From JANQPD01 sp963715655 (GTDB taxonomy: Bacteria > Bacteroidota > Bacteroidia > Flavobacteriales > Schleiferiaceae): a DNA stretch of 64,000 nt. Below the pieces are notes generated by a model, which saw only the letters and a list, made by a program, of their open reading frames with translations, searched no databases and had not been told where the DNA came from. Position numbers and translations under genes: made by a program. Below are positions 63,866 through 64,000 of this stretch, piece after piece. The stretch covers positions 1,922,001-1,986,000 of the forward strand of contig OY970262.1 of the NCBI GenBank assembly GCA_963715655.1, written 5' to 3'. Each line of letters opens with the position of its first letter. Position 1 is the stretch's first letter.

Positions 63866-64000
63866 AAAATGAGAGATATCTAAAGTTGTTTTTCCTCTAA
63901 GGCAAAGGGTAACCTGCAATACCTTCCAAATAGATTTACTATTCCTCCAACGCAACGCCCTTTACATTATCCTTTATCACTCTTTCTATCAACAACCTGT

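Noticed and set aside
63764..63955. Minus-strand 63-codon frame near the window end
   Set aside because: It runs across the hairpin at 63828-63865 and low-complexity words, and matches nothing known.

Overview
The window is an AT-rich stretch of a Bacteroidota chromosome, most likely Flavobacteriales. Supporting signs are seven-odd genes tied to type IX secretion (six proteins with a C-terminal PNP-type sorting domain, plus the secretion component PorD), TonB-dependent receptors, the bacillithiol enzyme BshC, a Bacteroidota-type omega subunit, TAnnTTTG-like promoter elements, and Bacteroidota-specific families such as DUF2911, DUF4835/PorD and DUF6580. No rRNA, phage, insertion sequence, integrase or CRISPR array was seen. 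One tRNA with anticodon CAT is present.

Layout. 1-7.4 kb: a hypothetical membrane-anchored protein, an atypical SDR with a zinc knuckle, UvrA, an ECF sigma factor with a 47-residue micro-gene behind it, and a DUF427 protein. 7.4-21.4 kb: a 14-kb minus-strand operon of five secreted proteins built from only two paralogous types (three of about 510 residues, two of about 1530 residues), all ending in T9SS sorting domains; this is the most striking unexplained unit. 21.6-33.3 kb: a DPP11-like S46 peptidase, tRNA, a START-like protein, PAP2 phosphatase and ArnT-like glycosyltransferase, then an RNA/transcription cluster (two DEAD-box helicases around a Tudor-like DUF2945 protein, a Gre-like factor and an eIF1/SUI1 protein), a DUF4442 protein and an MtfA-like peptidase. 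33.3-36.8 kb: bshC, 1.1 kb of non-coding composite repeats, and a GT2 glycosyltransferase.

36.9-50.2 kb: a TonB receptor paired with a secreted alpha/beta-hydrolase-like T9SS protein whose nucleophile elbow is altered, a probable lipoprotein gene broken at a T8 tract, an aminotransferase IV, YqgE, PdxH, a DUF2911 protein, a KdsC-like HAD phosphatase, MscL, and an LpxH-like phosphoesterase with a glycosyltransferase lacking a canonical start. 50.2-55.1 kb: the compact run bamD-rpoZ-coaBC-porD-recN. 55.1-59.4 kb: a cobalamin riboswitch in front of a BtuB-like receptor, a beta-propeller lipoprotein resembling BtuG, and a divergent CobT. 59.4-64 kb: an FAD oxidoreductase and a DUF6580 membrane protein, an XRE regulator facing an M14-type peptidase across a region packed with inverted repeats, a small membrane protein, a MazG-like pyrophosphohydrolase, and a second, inverted copy of the heptamer repeat found at 36.0 kb.

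How the parts fit. The envelope theme dominates: PorD belongs to the T9SS that would export the surface proteins at 7.4-21.4 and 39.8 kb, BamD helps insert the outer-membrane barrels, and the S46 peptidase feeds on peptides in the periplasm. The B12 genes form a riboswitch-controlled capture and remodelling unit. All functional statements rest on motif recognition by eye; no database search was possible.
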